Source of the DNA: Ilyonectria destructans | Lineage: Eukaryota > Ascomycota > Sordariomycetes > Hypocreales > Nectriaceae | NCBI GenBank assembly: GCA_020740775.1 | Contig: JAHEWK010000012.1 | Span: 1,860,001 to 1,924,000 of the forward strand | Length of the DNA: 64,000 nucleotides | Reading direction: 5' to 3' | Translations under genes and position numbers: made by a program | The notes under the pieces: generated by a model | What the model saw: only the letters and a program-made list of their open reading frames with translations | What the model was told of the DNA's origin: nothing | Database searches by the model: none | Part shown: positions 19,105-31,262 of the stretch, one piece after another | Position numbering within the stretch: the stretch's first letter is position 1 | Layout of the letters: the number at the start of each line of letters is the position of its first letter

Positions 19105-21576
19105 TATCAGAATACACCGAAAGGAAAGGCTGTCCAGAGTTCAACTTGAATATGTCTTGAAATACATACAACATTATTTGCTTTAGGCAATTAGTACAAA
19201 TACACGTCATCTACCAATGGTTCTGCCTTCTCAATCAGTATTGGACTAACACATTATCATAAGATCCCACGCCGGATCTGAGCTATGGGATACATTGTTA
19301 GGATAAAGGCGTATTAAGCAGCAGAGTTCGGTAGGTCAGCTCTGGTGCCGTAAGTAGCTGATACCATAAATCGATTTGACAAAAAAGTCTAATAAGAGGG
19401 CTCTGGGCAAAGTAATCAGGTTCAGATGCATCTGGAAAGTCAACTGAAGAATACGAAGAAGCAAATTCCTAATCTGAGGTTGATTCATCAAAGGGAATTC
19501 CGGCTCTGCCCCTGTGCTCAGGACGTCAGTTGCGAAAACCCGGGCGACGTCTCACAAGTTGTGAGATGTTTATCTGGTCACGAGAAATGGTAACATTAAG
19601 CTGCTGGAGTGTGGTAGAGAAGACGTGTTGCAGATGGAACGAAAACACTTGATCAGACAACGAAAGAGAAAAAGAAACAGGAAAAGAAATTAAGCAAAGT
19701 AGCCACGGAAATATTGGAAAAGAATGCGTGACGAAGCACCAAGTCACGCACTCCCTGAAATCCACGGCGGATCAGGATTGACCCCCAAGTCTTACGTTGG
19801 TCTCAGAAGGTCTTTTGTGACAAGTTCAGTAAGCTACCTCTCGAAATCCAAGTCTGTAAATTCAGTGGAATGGCGAGGCCAAATCAGTTTTGCTGATCGA
19901 AGGGGAGGGTAGCCGGTTGGTGCGAGAAAGCCTTCGTGGTCGACCCGAAATAGCCGGGTTCGCCCCCGCCCCCCTACTGAAGGTTAAAAATCCGTATTCC
20001 ATCCAAGAGGTGCAGATGGATTTTTACAGGCCTGCGTCGAGTTCTAAGGGCTCCCAAAACAGGTAACTATACGTTGGGAAGAGCTCGACTCACGTGCATC
20101 CTGTTTGAAATCGTCCTAGATGTCGTTCAACAAGACCCTTATCACTAGCTTGATATCTACTTCAGTTCAACCAGGAAACATTCGAAGGTTGTGTTATTCA
20201 AGAGCTTTATTAAGTTCAGAATTTGCGCATCATGCCAAGAGTCTCCTCTACAACAGTGCTAAGACGGGCCGTCAGGCCTAGTCTCATCGAATAAAATGTC
20301 TCATAGTACCATTTGGTGACACACGGCCTTCTCCCGCTGATCGAGCTTTTCTCACTTGTTTTCCGTCTGCTGTGGCACGCCCTAGAGGATGTCAACGGTT
20401 GTGGTATGCTGAAACGAAACTCAAACGAGATCTCAGTCACCGTGCGTGGCCACTTTTGGTTCGTCACTACGGCTGGGACGGAGATTGCACGCTATGTTAT
20501 GAAAAGCAGATTACTGTCGTCTTCGTTGCTTGTTGCACTGATGCCTCGCTAACTCTCTTCGGCCATACACTGTGGTCTGTCTGTTCGGATCGGCTTGACG
20601 TACGCCGGGTTGAGGGTAGGTCAAGTGTTCGTACTGCACCGGAGAAGTGATCTGCACAGTCGAGAAGAAGCATTCGTGAGTCTTTATTTTTTCACCGGGA
20701 GTATCGGAACGCTTGACAGACTTCCTCTCCATAGCAAGTGACCAAACAATCGTGAGCAGAGCAGGCCCCAACGGGATATATAGCGTCCGGACAACGGCAG
20801 TCGCGTACCCAGAAGCACACTACTTAGTCTCGCCGGCTCGATCGATTCGCGCAACCCGAATAATCCCACCTCCTTGACTGCTGTGACGTTGGTCTCTGGT
20901 AGTGAAGTATGGATCTCGCAGCAAAGACGATCTTGGAGCAATGTTGCCGAAGCCCATATCCACATGGCAGATCCCATGCCGGATCCAAGGTTGAGAACAG
21001 CGCCGCCGGAGGAGACATCATCAATTGACAAGACTGTCTAGAGGGCGGTTTAAGGGCCTTGGAAACGGAGACCTACTGCGTCGCCAACAAAGGCAAGAAG
21101 GCCAGCGGCCTTGCCAATGTTCTCCCGCATTGCTTAAGAACTATCACAGCCATGGGCTCACAATTTAGAATGAAGAACTGCGCTCGCTTCCTCCGCAGTC
21201 GACTTGGAAACTTGGAGCTGGGCAGAGCCTGATTAGGCCGAATTGAGCCATTTGGGGTGAGTACCTCCAGCAATGCTCTTTGGGGCTGAAGGGGCTGAAG
21301 GGGCTGAAGGGGCTGAAGGATGGCTGAGCTCGCATATGCAGCAATGATCCGATGCCCAGCCAAAGGTTGCACAAAGACCGGAAAGGCGACTGGTTGCCTT
21401 GTGAGGGGAAGCTCGCCTCGTTTTCTTGCTGCCCGACATCGCCACTTTTCTCTCTTTCCTGACATTACGCGCATTGCTTTTTGTTTTCCTCATTTCACCA
21501 ATCTCGAATCCATCGATTAAGACATCTACAGACCGGAGACCGCCTTACATCAATCCTATCATAGGCCGCAAGCACG
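19105..21576. other. Gene-poor 2.5-kb stretch with one possible decayed gene
   Basis: No intact gene. On the minus strand, 20980-21031 reads AVLNLGSGMGSAMW, which resembles motif I of SAM-dependent methyltransferases, and nearby minus frames between 20510 and 20980 have coding-like composition, but the frames shift and I cannot build a gene. A four-copy 9-bp repeat sits at 21282-21317. AAAAATCC (from 19985) and GGATTTTT (20029-20036) form a weak inverted pair. Confidence 0.3.
21282..21317. repeat. Four perfect 9-bp tandem units
   Basis: GGGGCTGAA repeated four times without mismatch, about 260 bases before the STAND gene start. A short microsatellite-like array in its upstream region. Confidence 0.8.
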
Positions 21577-24500
21577 ATGGCAACAGGGCTCGAAGCTCTC
21601 GGTGCCGCTAGCGCCGTCCTTCAAGTCATCTCCTTCTCCTGTACCGTCATTTCTCTGTGCCACGACATTTACGACGGCAAACCCACAGTCGAACATGACC
21701 TTGAAGACTACGCCTCCGGGATGATCGATGCGGCCGACCGCGTTCAGACTCGCTGCCAGGCGATGCCACAGATGACAAACGCTGAGAAAAAACTGGCAGA
21801 AATAGGTCGTAAGTGTCAAGATACTGCACAAGACCTAGAAAAAGAGACTCAGCTTGTGACCTAGCTGTGCCAAAAGGGCACACTTCACAAGGCGGCCTGG
21901 GCAACGTTGCGGTCGAGCAAGCATAGGAAGAATATCGAGAGACTGCAAAATTCCCTCGAAGGGTACAGACGGGTGATGGAGACGCAGCTGATGCTGGAAC
22001 TTTGGTGAGTTCATATCCTGGTTATTGTGCTATCTCACCAGCCTTGACGGGGCAGGTGGACTTTCAATGCCGATGAAATTAGCCCAGTCACTGTCCACAG
22101 CTAACTTACAGATCGCAGCACGAGTAGCGATGCCATCGAACTGAAACAGAGCCAAGGATTCCGAAATCTTTTTGACGATGTACAAGCTCTTGTCTCGCAA
22201 ATAGCAAACGGCCACACAAAGATCGAGGATCTCGTCAATATCGAACACAGCGCGACCCGCGATCTTGTCATCAGAGAAGCAGAAAGAACGCGGGGAGAAG
22301 TCAACACGCATGTGGTTTCCGAATTGCAGGCTCTCGGCGCTAGAGCAGCTACGGATTCCCAACGTGAGGGTCTCCTCAAAAGCCTCAAGGTCGACGTAAT
22401 GAACCAACGATACAACGATGTCATGGACTCGAACGATTCCACCTTTGAGCGAGTGTTCCTTTCATTTGATCACATGAGTCATCAAGATGATCCTGACGAC
22501 GGGCAATCTCTGGACGTCGATGCTGTAGATGAGAGCGACAGTTCATCTTACACTGAGTCCGATTGGTCACAAGATTCCGAAGATATGATCATCGATGAGA
22601 AATGGTTTGATTTCATTTCGTGGCTTCAATCGGACAAAGACAAGATATTCTGGATTCGAGGAAAACCAGGGTCAGGCAAAAGCACCTTGATGAAGTTCGT
22701 GATAGACAACGACAACACCGAGCGGTTACTAGGCCGTTGGAGGCCGGGCACCAAAGTCTTGTGGCACTTTTTTTGGAAGATTGGATCTCAGCCCCAAAAC
22801 AGCATCAAGGGTCTACTATGCTCCTTAACCTACCGCATCCCGAGTGGGTGTAATTGCAAAATCGATCAAGTCGTGGGCCGTTTCAATAATTCATTGTCGA
22901 AGGATTCGTATCACGACTGGTCCGCTGCAGAATTGGAGAAAATTCTTTTCTCCTTGTTGGAAGAGGACGACTACCCGGTGTGCATTTTCATCGATGGCCT
23001 CGACGAGATATCAGATGAAGATGGATACTTCAAGCTTCAGGGCCTCGTCGAAAAGTTGAACACGTGGAACAATATCAAGGTCTGCGTTTCCAGTCGGCTA
23101 GAAACGCAACTCGTAGAAAGGTTCGAGACGTTAGGAACGACGAGTATTCGACTGGAAGATCTCACCAGACCTGAGATGAGTACCTACGTGAACAAGCAAC
23201 TCCAACAGTTCAGCTCAGAGACACATATATCCGCTTCTACCCTACGGAGGCTCACAGACGGGCTTCTTCACAAGGCTCAGGGAGTTTTTCTCTGGCTTTT
23301 TCTTGCCACGAAGAGCCTTGTCAACGGAATCCACAACCGTGATGACGAAGACACTCTGCTCCAAAGGCTAGAACAGCTTCCTAGAGAGTTAGAGAACCTT
23401 TATGCAGATATGTGGAGGAGACTTAATGGTAACAACTCGGTCTACCGTGAGACCGCAGGGAGGTACTTGCGCTACGCTGTGACAGGGAGGTTCCCCATAG
23501 ACTTAACGCTGGGGCCGAGTTTTCAGCGCTGGTTTTCCATTCAGAGACCTACTTTACTGGAGGTAACCCTTGCTGACAGAGCTGGTGACGGAGGATATCT
23601 AACGTGCGAAGCTAACGGCGAAAGTTTGGCTGATCTGATGCTGTTCGCTGATACGACAGCTAGCAATATTCACACACGATGTGCTGGACTTCTACAACTT
23701 TCAAAATCCAAATATAAGAACGGCGAAATATCAGAAAAAGATGAAATAAATATCCTTTTGCAACAAATGGACTTTATTCACCGCACGGCTCACGATTTCC
23801 TTGTGGAGACGCAAGCTGGCCAGAGCATCCTGAACTACAAGCACGTTCCATCGCTGTCGGTCAATTCGGATGTCACTCTGGTAAATTCCATGCTGTGCAC
23901 ATTAAGGATACTTCACAGAGACCCTGACTCGGTCATGGCCAATGCGCGTGATGTCATTTCATCCATCGCACGGGCAGCGCGCAAGGGTGGAGATATCAAA
24001 TCAGAGATCACGATCATGCTCTTAATCGCACATGAGCTGTATGAGAGCCACGCTCTCTTTCACCGTCATCATTGGCGTGTGCGGCCGCAATTCGTCTCTT
24101 TATTGACAGATCATTCCCCGCTATTTGATGACGTGGTCATATCTTCCTCAGAGCGGGCAGACTCAACTGTCATCGACTGGAGCCTCCACGGGATTGTTGT
24201 CGAGTGGGGCTACTTCCGGTTCCCTTTCGAGATGCCAAGAGTCTCACGATGCCCAACAAGAGTGATCCAGAAGCTGATATCGATGGGTGCAGACCCCCAT
24301 GCAATCACCTTGTGGCCCGTTGAGGATGATGACAATGAATGGGAGTTTGGCCAACCAGTCACTGCCTATGGGCTGTTCTTAACGTTTGCTATGAATCGCT
24401 TCTGGGAAACACCCGACGCATCAGGGATAATGGATATCATAGACACCATGGCACAAACATGTACGAACTGGCAAACTAGAATGCTTCTCAGAGGCGAGCC

Positions 24501-24972
24501 GTCAAGTTTTACGCACAGGTTCACATTACGACCGTGGGGCCGCGAGGGCCTTCAGGAAGATTTCGATTTGTTTTGCGAGGTTGATTTACAGTTTTTACTG
24601 GTGCAGTTCTTGGCTGCAGTAGAACCAATTCATCCGGCACCCCAGGAATCCAGGCTCCGCAAGTTCGCCAAAACTCTCACAGAGCCCGTTGCAATTGTTA
24701 GATTCATTTTATTTGACAATGAATGCTACCGAGTCCTAAATCAACAACCATTTCAGGCCGCCCTCCGCCTCTTACTGGATCCTACGACCTATAATCACGT
24801 CGATCTAGAGAACCTCATTGACGATCCAGCGTGTACGAAAAAGGTTGACCTCAAAACTGAGCTTGATATACTGGCTGAGAAAGGACAAGGGTTCATCAAG
24901 CTCTCTGATGATGGAATATCTCTCCCTGCACGCTCGGAGGACACAGAGCAACGTTCGGAAAGCGGCTGTTGA
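21577..24972 (+). CDS. NACHT-type STAND (NLR-like) protein, interrupted by a premature stop
   Basis: Exon 1 is 21577-22004, exon 2 is 22119-24972, with a 114-bp intron (gtgagt ... atcgcag). The joined frame is 1093 codons. The N-terminus (LEALGAASAVLQVISF, then DGKPTVEHDLEDYA) is the helical domain common in fungal STAND proteins. The NTPase has Walker A GKPGSGKST at about 324-332 and Walker B CIFIDGLDE at about 430-438, followed by a helical region; no ankyrin, WD40 or TPR repeats are visible in the last 500 residues. Codon 96 is TAG (21862-21864); the frame continues after it with family-like sequence (KHRKNIERLQ, EGYRRVMET). CAG to TAG is the change expected from RIP. No splice option removes the stop in phase. 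The C-terminal 950 codons are intact. Confidence 0.68.
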
Positions 24973-25646
24973 AGATAGATGTTCTCCATAATTCTAAATT
25001 GATTACACATTTCTAACGACTTATTCCCATTTTCCCCTGTCTCCTGGCCTCAAAAATTAAAGACGAAGCACCGACAAGAAATGAATTGACCCGATTTCGA
25101 ATGATCAGCAACACCTGACAACTTGAACGCATCCCGAGCGTCGAACTCTTTGACAATTCATCGCGCCTGATGCAATGTGCTGGAAGATGACCCAGTATTA
25201 CGAAACCTCTATATCATGACCTTAGTCAAAGGGGCCGTCAGAAAAGCCCTCTCTGACCGGCCCCGTCCATCCGAGCCCAAGCAATCATCAACATCATCAT
25301 CGCTGTGAATACTATTGCCCTGATCAAATTGACGGTATCGGATCCACTACAATGCCTATTTGGGCACGCTGCAAACGTGATGGGGAAGGTAGCGAGTCAC
25401 CTACTGGATGGGACAAGCGAATTGAAATATCGAAGCGCATAAGATTTTCCTCTAGTTTTGTACAAGATGATGCATCGAAAAAAGCCGCTCAATGGTTACG
25501 ACGGCGCTCGTGTTACCCGCTTGGCGTCTCCAAGGTAGCGTTCGGATTGCTGTCGCGAATGGGTTCAATCATGTGTAATTCAGGGGGATTTGCAAGAAAA
25601 GAGGCGGAGTCGTCGCCCCGAGACACCGAGTTTCCGAACGATCGAA
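24973..25646. other. Intergenic region between convergent genes
   Basis: The 110-codon plus frame at 25352-25684 overlaps the next gene on the other strand and has no recognisable similarity. I see nothing else. Confidence 0.4.
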
Positions 25647-27272
25647 CTAAGGCCACGGTAGGTGTTCGGATCCCAAGAGACTGAAGCTGTTTCCGAAATC
25701 GCCAGTGGGATTCGTCGAAAAAGGGTTGGCTGGGGAGAGGTCTGGTATGAGCGGGCCAGCATGCATTGGCCATTCATCTGTAGCAGGAATCATTGTGGTA
25801 GACCCCTCGTACAATGTTTGGTTGTCGTAATGGAATTGATCCCCAGCTAGCGGTTGAGAGTGAGATGGATTTGAAGGGACTGCGGGGATGTTGGGAGGTG
25901 CATGTCCCGACTGGAGGCCTCTAGATGGACTAGTGAGGGAGGCTTGGTCCCCAATAAGGCTCAAGCCTACGTGCTGGGGCTCACGGGAAGGAACTTGGAA
26001 GGCAATGGAGACCACTGCAGCAACAAATGTCGCGATGTCTTGGGGGCTCGGCTGGGCGCCGAGCTCTCCTAGCAGCTGGGGCATCTCCGCATGCAAATCA
26101 GGCTCATTATTGCGACGAAGCACACCTGCAGGCTCGGCCATGCCTTGCTCAACATAGGGCGTATCGGGGCGAGGACGGCCGGGAAAGATCATGTCCCACA
26201 TGGCAAACCACTTATCCTCGTTGGTGTAGCCGCGTAGGCTTTTGAGTCTCTCCTTAACTTCGGCTAGTTCATCGTCGTAGAGCCGTCCGGGTCTCGGCGG
26301 CAGGTTTGGGGAGCTGCAGTCGCGGATGTGGTAGTCACGGCCCGCTCTGGATATCTGTTGCCGCCAGCATTTCGGGCAGTAGAATGACTCATGTAGGGCG
26401 TGGCACCTCTCCAGGTGCTGGACGACATCGGAGAATCGTTTAATCGAGTACTTGCCGAGACAGCGGAAGTGGTTATGAGGGTCGGAAGCGTAGAAGAGAC
26501 AGGCCCAAAAGCGAGTTTTGTCCTCGGCAGCGTCGTCGTTGGACTGGCCGCGTTCGTCGCCGGATCCTTCGTCATCGCTGTCGCCTGGATTGTCATTGTT
26601 GTTGTTGCCACTAGAACCTCGTCGTCTCTTTCTACTGCCCTTTTCCCTCTCCTTCGACACGCCCGCTTTTTTCTGGCGCAAGGGATCTCTCTGGCCAGCC
26701 TTGGGGGAGGGTGAGTACTGGTCCCTGTAGCAGATGTTGGCCATAGTGGAGGTTGCGTTGCTCTTTACTGTTGTCCATGGCAATAGGGCACTAGCGTAAC
26801 TGAAGAGGCCTCGACGGTGAGATTTGAGCAGGTGCGATGTTAAATCCCCGATAGAATTCAGGCCGTGACTCTGCAGGCAATCTCGGTGCTTGTCGAGGTT
26901 CTTGACATAGAAGGGACAGGCTAGGTGAAAGAATCCGTCATCACGAGATACTTCAACGAGTTCAGAATCCCCCGTTTCCTTCTCCTCCTCAGGGCATACC
27001 AAGGAGGGAGGCGAATCCGCTCTCTTGATACGCTTGCGAGGCGGCAGTCTGTCTTCTGGTGGTGCAGCATCGCTTGCCGATGCCGCCCATGTCAGGAATT
27101 TGTCGGATGCCAACTGCAGCAGATCTGGAAACAGAGCTTGGAATGGATGATCCTGATCCAGAGTGTACTCTCCCGTAGTTTCATCGCTGTCCCATGAATC
27201 GCCATTGCAGAAGCCATCATCTGACAAACTCTGGATAGGATATTCCAACGCTGGCGTCAGGCTTTGTGCCAT
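25647..27272 (-). CDS. Protein with two degenerate C2H2-like zinc-binding units
   Basis: Intronless, 541 aa. Two related units can be aligned: residues about 119-153 (ACPFYVKNLDKHRDCL ... SHLLKSH) and about 258-295 (ACLFYASDPHNHFRCL ... QHLERCH). Each has Cys at the start, a second Cys after about a dozen residues, and a final His pair, a pattern seen in many uncharacterised fungal proteins near incompatibility genes. A third Cys-rich segment (YCPKCWRQQI) follows. Between the units is a basic, low-complexity stretch (KGSRKRRRGSSGNNNNDN), a likely nuclear localisation signal. The C-terminal 200 residues are Pro/Ser-rich and disordered. Nuclear nucleic-acid binding is plausible; the function is unknown. 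Confidence 0.72.
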   Translation of the reverse strand: MAQSLTPALEYPIQSLSDDGFCNGDSWDSDETTGEYTLDQDHPFQALFPDLLQLASDKFLTWAASASDAAPPEDRLPPRKRIKRADSPPSLVCPEEEKETGDSELVEVSRDDGFFHLACPFYVKNLDKHRDCLQSHGLNSIGDLTSHLLKSHRRGLFSYASALLPWTTVKSNATSTMANICYRDQYSPSPKAGQRDPLRQKKAGVSKEREKGSRKRRRGSSGNNNNDNPGDSDDEGSGDERGQSNDDAAEDKTRFWACLFYASDPHNHFRCLGKYSIKRFSDVVQHLERCHALHESFYCPKCWRQQISRAGRDYHIRDCSSPNLPPRPGRLYDDELAEVKERLKSLRGYTNEDKWFAMWDMIFPGRPRPDTPYVEQGMAEPAGVLRRNNEPDLHAEMPQLLGELGAQPSPQDIATFVAAVVSIAFQVPSREPQHVGLSLIGDQASLTSPSRGLQSGHAPPNIPAVPSNPSHSQPLAGDQFHYDNQTLYEGSTTMIPATDEWPMHAGPLIPDLSPANPFSTNPTGDFGNSFSLLGSEHLPWP

Positions 27273-28760
27273 CTTGTCCTGATCGGCAATATCACGACGC
27301 TGGCGGCTCCAAAACTAGTCGCGCCGAAATGCAAAGTAGCTTCGTCTCGATTACAATATGTAGATAGATAATGGAGCATTCATATTGAGGAAGACATTGA
27401 CATGGCTGTGGGGGATTCTTTTTTGTTATATCTGGCTTTTGCAATGCGACACAGGGCTGCGGCCAACCAGGCGCCGTGACACAATTGTGTTGCGCGATTA
27501 TTTCGGCGCCCTGAGAAACTAACTGGATAAAGGCTAGTAGAGTGCTAAAAGCGCCACTGGAAAAGGTACGTACTGCTTGTAAGGTGTAAGACAACTCACA
27601 ACTTGTAACTTGTGGGGTGCCCCTATGCATGAGCAATATCCTATTGAGTAGGCGGTCAGAAGTAAGATAGAGCTATTGCTAGTTGGCTAGGCACACAGGG
27701 AGCCGAAGTAATCGCACGGGGAGCTGAAGCGTGCCCTTAATCTACAGCCAGCCCGCGGCATAACTAATAAATAAGGATTAGACTACTCCGTAGGTACGTA
27801 CAAGGCACATGCGCATTGTGCAGTATTTTGAGCCTACAGCGTATGCCTGCACTACCTTAATACGTTTCAACCATTCATTAGCATTTGGAGCTACACCCCG
27901 AGGAACAATATGCGGCTCCTCCCCTCTCAAGCAAAGGCCATCCCTTCAGCAGCCACGTCATTTGCGACCCAATTGCCGTGTCATGGGCGTAATTTCACCG
28001 ATGCGGGTACAGGCTGCTGCGTTCAGACAACTTTTAGCTGGCCCGCCACATTTCAACCTAATTTACCTGGTTTCACCCCTGCTGCTCTGCGTCAGCTCCA
28101 CTCCACAATTGGGCAATGGTCTTACGAGTCAAAAAATATTTTCCAGTCAACTGAGACATGATCTATACCAGCATCCGTGGAACCAGTGTCGTTATCTTGT
28201 CTGCTAACAATCCTTTCGTTCCATGCAGCCATTGTAATTTTCCATTTCCTTCCACATGTTCCAATGAATGTTCCGGTAGTACAATCACGTTTCGTGTAAA
28301 TACCACCTTGTTTGTCCGCTTCACGTCACTCAATTAAGTATTTTCACGCGCTCTTTTTGAGAAGTAACAGACTAAGAGGAGCAGTATTTAGATGCTGAAT
28401 CTCGACCATCCATCGCACGTTTGTTAACGTCAGGCGATGGTGCAGTTAGCTGTGCCCAGTATCCAAATCACATTTCAGGGTGTAAAACAGCATAAAATAG
28501 GATTACGTAGCATCCATACATCCTCTAGATAAAAGCAAGTACTTCACCTCCACTTTCCGGTAAAGATCTCGACGAGGGGGGTAAAAATATTCATCGTATA
28601 ATATAAATGTAACATACAGGTGAGAAGTAGTCATGGAAAAGTCTGCCACCTGGTATCTAAAAGATGCGAAAATATTTCTTTCTCACTATGACAAATACTT
28701 TTATTAAACCTCTAGCGCCAAAAGAAATTTCGTGATTAAAAAGCATCGGCTAAGGGCCTT
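27273..28760. other. 1.5-kb region without recognisable genes
   Basis: Several short frames (for example 27809-28207 plus) lack any family signal. No tRNA-like B box, terminal inverted repeats or tandem arrays seen. The stretch may be old transposon debris or promoter sequence of the C2H2 gene. Confidence 0.4.
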
Positions 28761-28769
28761 TAATAGACT

Positions 28770-29930
28770 CCATTAGGCATACATTCAGGATGTTGGCCAC
28801 AAACTGAACAATATAGTAGTGTTTCCAGACAAGGCAATAGTCTTTGACCGTAGCCGAGTGGATGAGATTCGGCAGGAATCACCCAACCAATGGGTCCAAT
28901 TGAGAGTGCAAACATGAGGAGTCAGAAAACGCAAATTGCAGACTGGACCCAACAACATTTGGATTGTCAGCCTTGGTGGTCAAGATGCCGATAATGAACT
29001 AACACGACACCATCCCGGACACGCCAACGAGGTATATCTGCCTCCGTCGGAAGGTCTTAATAAGGAACCAGGACACAACGGCGCCAACAAAGGCAATAGC
29101 GGTGCCTCCAAGCCCTAGCTCATAGGCAGCATCGACGCTCGTCCCGGCTTGCTGGAAGAAGTAGGTTCCGTTGTAGGCAAATTGGCTACTGGCCAGAACC
29201 TGTCCAGGAAACGAGACGCAGGCAATCTCTGTGCGACTCAAGTTGCTACCCTTGAATCAACCAAGATATCAAGTTCCCAATTCGATCTCACTTTTGATGT
29301 CGTTCATATGGACCATCATGAAGTCCACTTGTCCAGGCTTCTCTCACTATGGGCCTGAAGTGATGCGTCTGAGTGCCTTTCAGCCTCTTCATGCTGGCCA
29401 TTACGGACGAGCAACCACAGCGATTCCGGCATGAATACCCCGGCAATTACCAGAGGAGCCAGCCAGATCCATTGAACGGCAAAGGGCAGCCAATAAGACC
29501 ATTGGTCATCATGCGCAAGGAAACCCTGCAACACGCCTGCACCGATGAATTGGCCGATGGCGAAACACATGTTTGGATAGGCGGCAGGATACGAGCAGAT
29601 TGCAAGCGGTGGCAACCCGAAAGCGTAAGCTGGTCCTAATGTTGCGAGGATTCTGAGGGAACACGGCGATCTTGTCAGTGAGTGCGGTATGATGGGAGTT
29701 GAATGTACTTACCTACAGAACTCGGCTGATAGTCTGAACTGCGATGGGTGTGCAAAAGAAGGACGGAAAAACGAAGGCCGTCATACCATGCTAGCAACGA
29801 AACCCTTTCTGAACCCAAAGTGCTTGATGAGGTATCGTTCAGAAAGGCACCGATGATACTGCCAGCAATGGAGCCGGCCCAAAGAGCAGACTACCCAAGT
29901 TTTAATGCATGCAAGGTTAGCTATCAGCCT
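28770..29930 (-). pseudogene. Decayed MFS sugar transporter
   Basis: Minus-strand fragments in different frames line up with the order of a hexose/maltose-type MFS permease. They are AGSIIGAFLND (about 29870); LPPLAICSYPAAYPNMCFAIG to FMPESLWLLVRNG (29390-29610); VLASSQFAYNGTYFFQQAG (29150-29200); and SIGPIGWVIPAE near 28900. A different frame, YYIVQFVANILN, follows near 28800. The N-terminal third is missing and at least three frame changes separate the parts, so no functional carrier can be made. Confidence 0.65.
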
Positions 29931-29964
29931 GCTGTCCTGTTCCGTCAATGCCTTTATTTGGTAG

Positions 29965-30819
29965 CTATTCATCATCTTTCCCTACATAGCATTCTAAATC
30001 CTCAAACCCCGGAACAGTGATTGCTTCAAAGTTCTTAGCATCCTTGCCCACCGGAATATCTACAATCTTCAAAACCTCGAAATCATCCAACACAATCTCG
30101 CTCTTCGTGCCTGCCCGTGGCGCATCCGCATACGCCGTCTCGCCCCCCGCATACGGCTTATGTGTGACCGTCCCACGATACCGGACCTCGTTCAACCGAT
30201 AGGCAAAGATGAAATCGGACGACTTGTCGAAATCCTCGGCATCCAGCTTCTTCTCTTCCATCTTCACCTGGGTACCCGCCGTTACAGACTGATCCGGTCC
30301 GCTGGTTTGTCCAGCCGCCTCCAAGCTCGTTGAAGCCTGGTCCCTCCGTCGCATGCGTGCCCCCTTGGCCACTCGCACGCCCGTCACCATGTAGACGCGC
30401 GTCTTGAAGAGGAAGCCCTTGAGGGTGGCGGGCACATCGCCGTGTCGCATCGCAGCCGTGACATAGGCCAGCGTCGGCGACGTTGTATAGCTCTCGAGCG
30501 TCTCGAAGTGCCAGACGTAGTCGTGCGATCGTTGCGTAGCCGCGCTGGCCTTGAAGTACGCCGGTAGGTAGCCGAGCTTGGCCCACGCGCTGAACTGGCC
30601 TGTCATCTCGTCGTTGGTCTGCATATTGAGGTTCACGCGCGTGACGTGCTCGACCTTCATGCCCTCGTGTAAGTCCAGGGGCCCCGTCGGCTGCAGCACG
30701 TACGCGGGATCCTTGGGCTTGGCCAGGACCTGGCCCAGCTGCAACGTGCCGGCCGGCGCGAAGTCGCAGGCTTTGGTGAAGATCCAACGCTTGTATTCTC
30801 TCGTCATCTTGCTTGGCAC
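29965..30819 (-). CDS. Candidate gasdermin-like pore-forming protein
   Basis: Intronless, 284 aa, no signal peptide. The sequence is a globular alpha/beta protein: an N-terminal helix (REYKRWIFTKACDF), a GTLQLGQVLAKPKDP strand region, a segment VNLNMQTNDE, then LKGFLFKTRVYMVTGVRVAKG and FIFAYRLNEVRYRG. The order (helix, early strand, long middle, then a YMVTGV strand followed by a variable basic loop and an FAYR strand) resembles the gasdermin N-domain, and its length matches fungal HET-Q1/RCD-1 proteins. It lies 443 bases downstream of a subtilase gene in the same direction, the arrangement known for het-Q1/het-Q2. Gasdermin identity is inference from layout and pattern, not from a search; an uncharacterised fungal family is the alternative. 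Confidence 0.6.
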   Translation of the reverse strand: MPSKMTREYKRWIFTKACDFAPAGTLQLGQVLAKPKDPAYVLQPTGPLDLHEGMKVEHVTRVNLNMQTNDEMTGQFSAWAKLGYLPAYFKASAATQRSHDYVWHFETLESYTTSPTLAYVTAAMRHGDVPATLKGFLFKTRVYMVTGVRVAKGARMRRRDQASTSLEAAGQTSGPDQSVTAGTQVKMEEKKLDAEDFDKSSDFIFAYRLNEVRYRGTVTHKPYAGGETAYADAPRAGTKSEIVLDDFEVLKIVDIPVGKDAKNFEAITVPGFEDLECYVGKDDE

Positions 30820-31262
30820 TTCTCACGCTGTGGTATGGGTGTAAATGAAAGTTCTTTGTACGCGCAGGGTCTGGGGCTCTGGCACGACTTGTTCAAGAGA
30901 GAGAAATCGAAATATCAACAACTAATAATCGCCCGAGACTGCAGGCTATAAGACTCCATTGTGCTGTACTGTACGGGCAAGGTTGACTCAAGGTGGGCTT
31001 TTATGCAGCTATCACTCAGCTCCCACCACATGCATTTACATTTACATAGCCACCGCCATGATTGTGTGGCATTTCGTGATTGGACAACCAAAGCAACCGT
31101 CTCCTGCACCTCATTTAGAACCAATTGGACTGCGTGTTTCGAGGTAGCAATGTCACATCGCTCGCTTGCTGTATAGAAAGCTTGCTTCTTCTCTTCGTCT
31201 CTACCAGCGCGTAGCAGCTGCGAGGCTGAGCTCAGATGACGCATCAAGTCTTGAATTCAGCT
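30820..31262 (-). promoter_or_regulatory. Promoter of the pore-former candidate
   Basis: The 443 bases between the protease stop and the pore-former ATG. Contains a CATTTACATTTACATAGCC-type AT stretch near 31030-31050 but no recognisable operator. Long enough for an independent promoter, so the two genes are probably transcribed separately. Confidence 0.35.

Noticed and set aside
20510..21031. Possible methyltransferase gene on the minus strand
   Set aside because: Only one motif-I-like segment (NLGSGMGS) is visible and the frames do not join by any acceptable introns; kept as a note, not a gene.
30158..30826. 222-codon minus frame overlapping the pore-former candidate
   Set aside because: Arg/Gly/Ala-rich shadow frame of the 284-aa gene in GC-rich sequence; no family signal.
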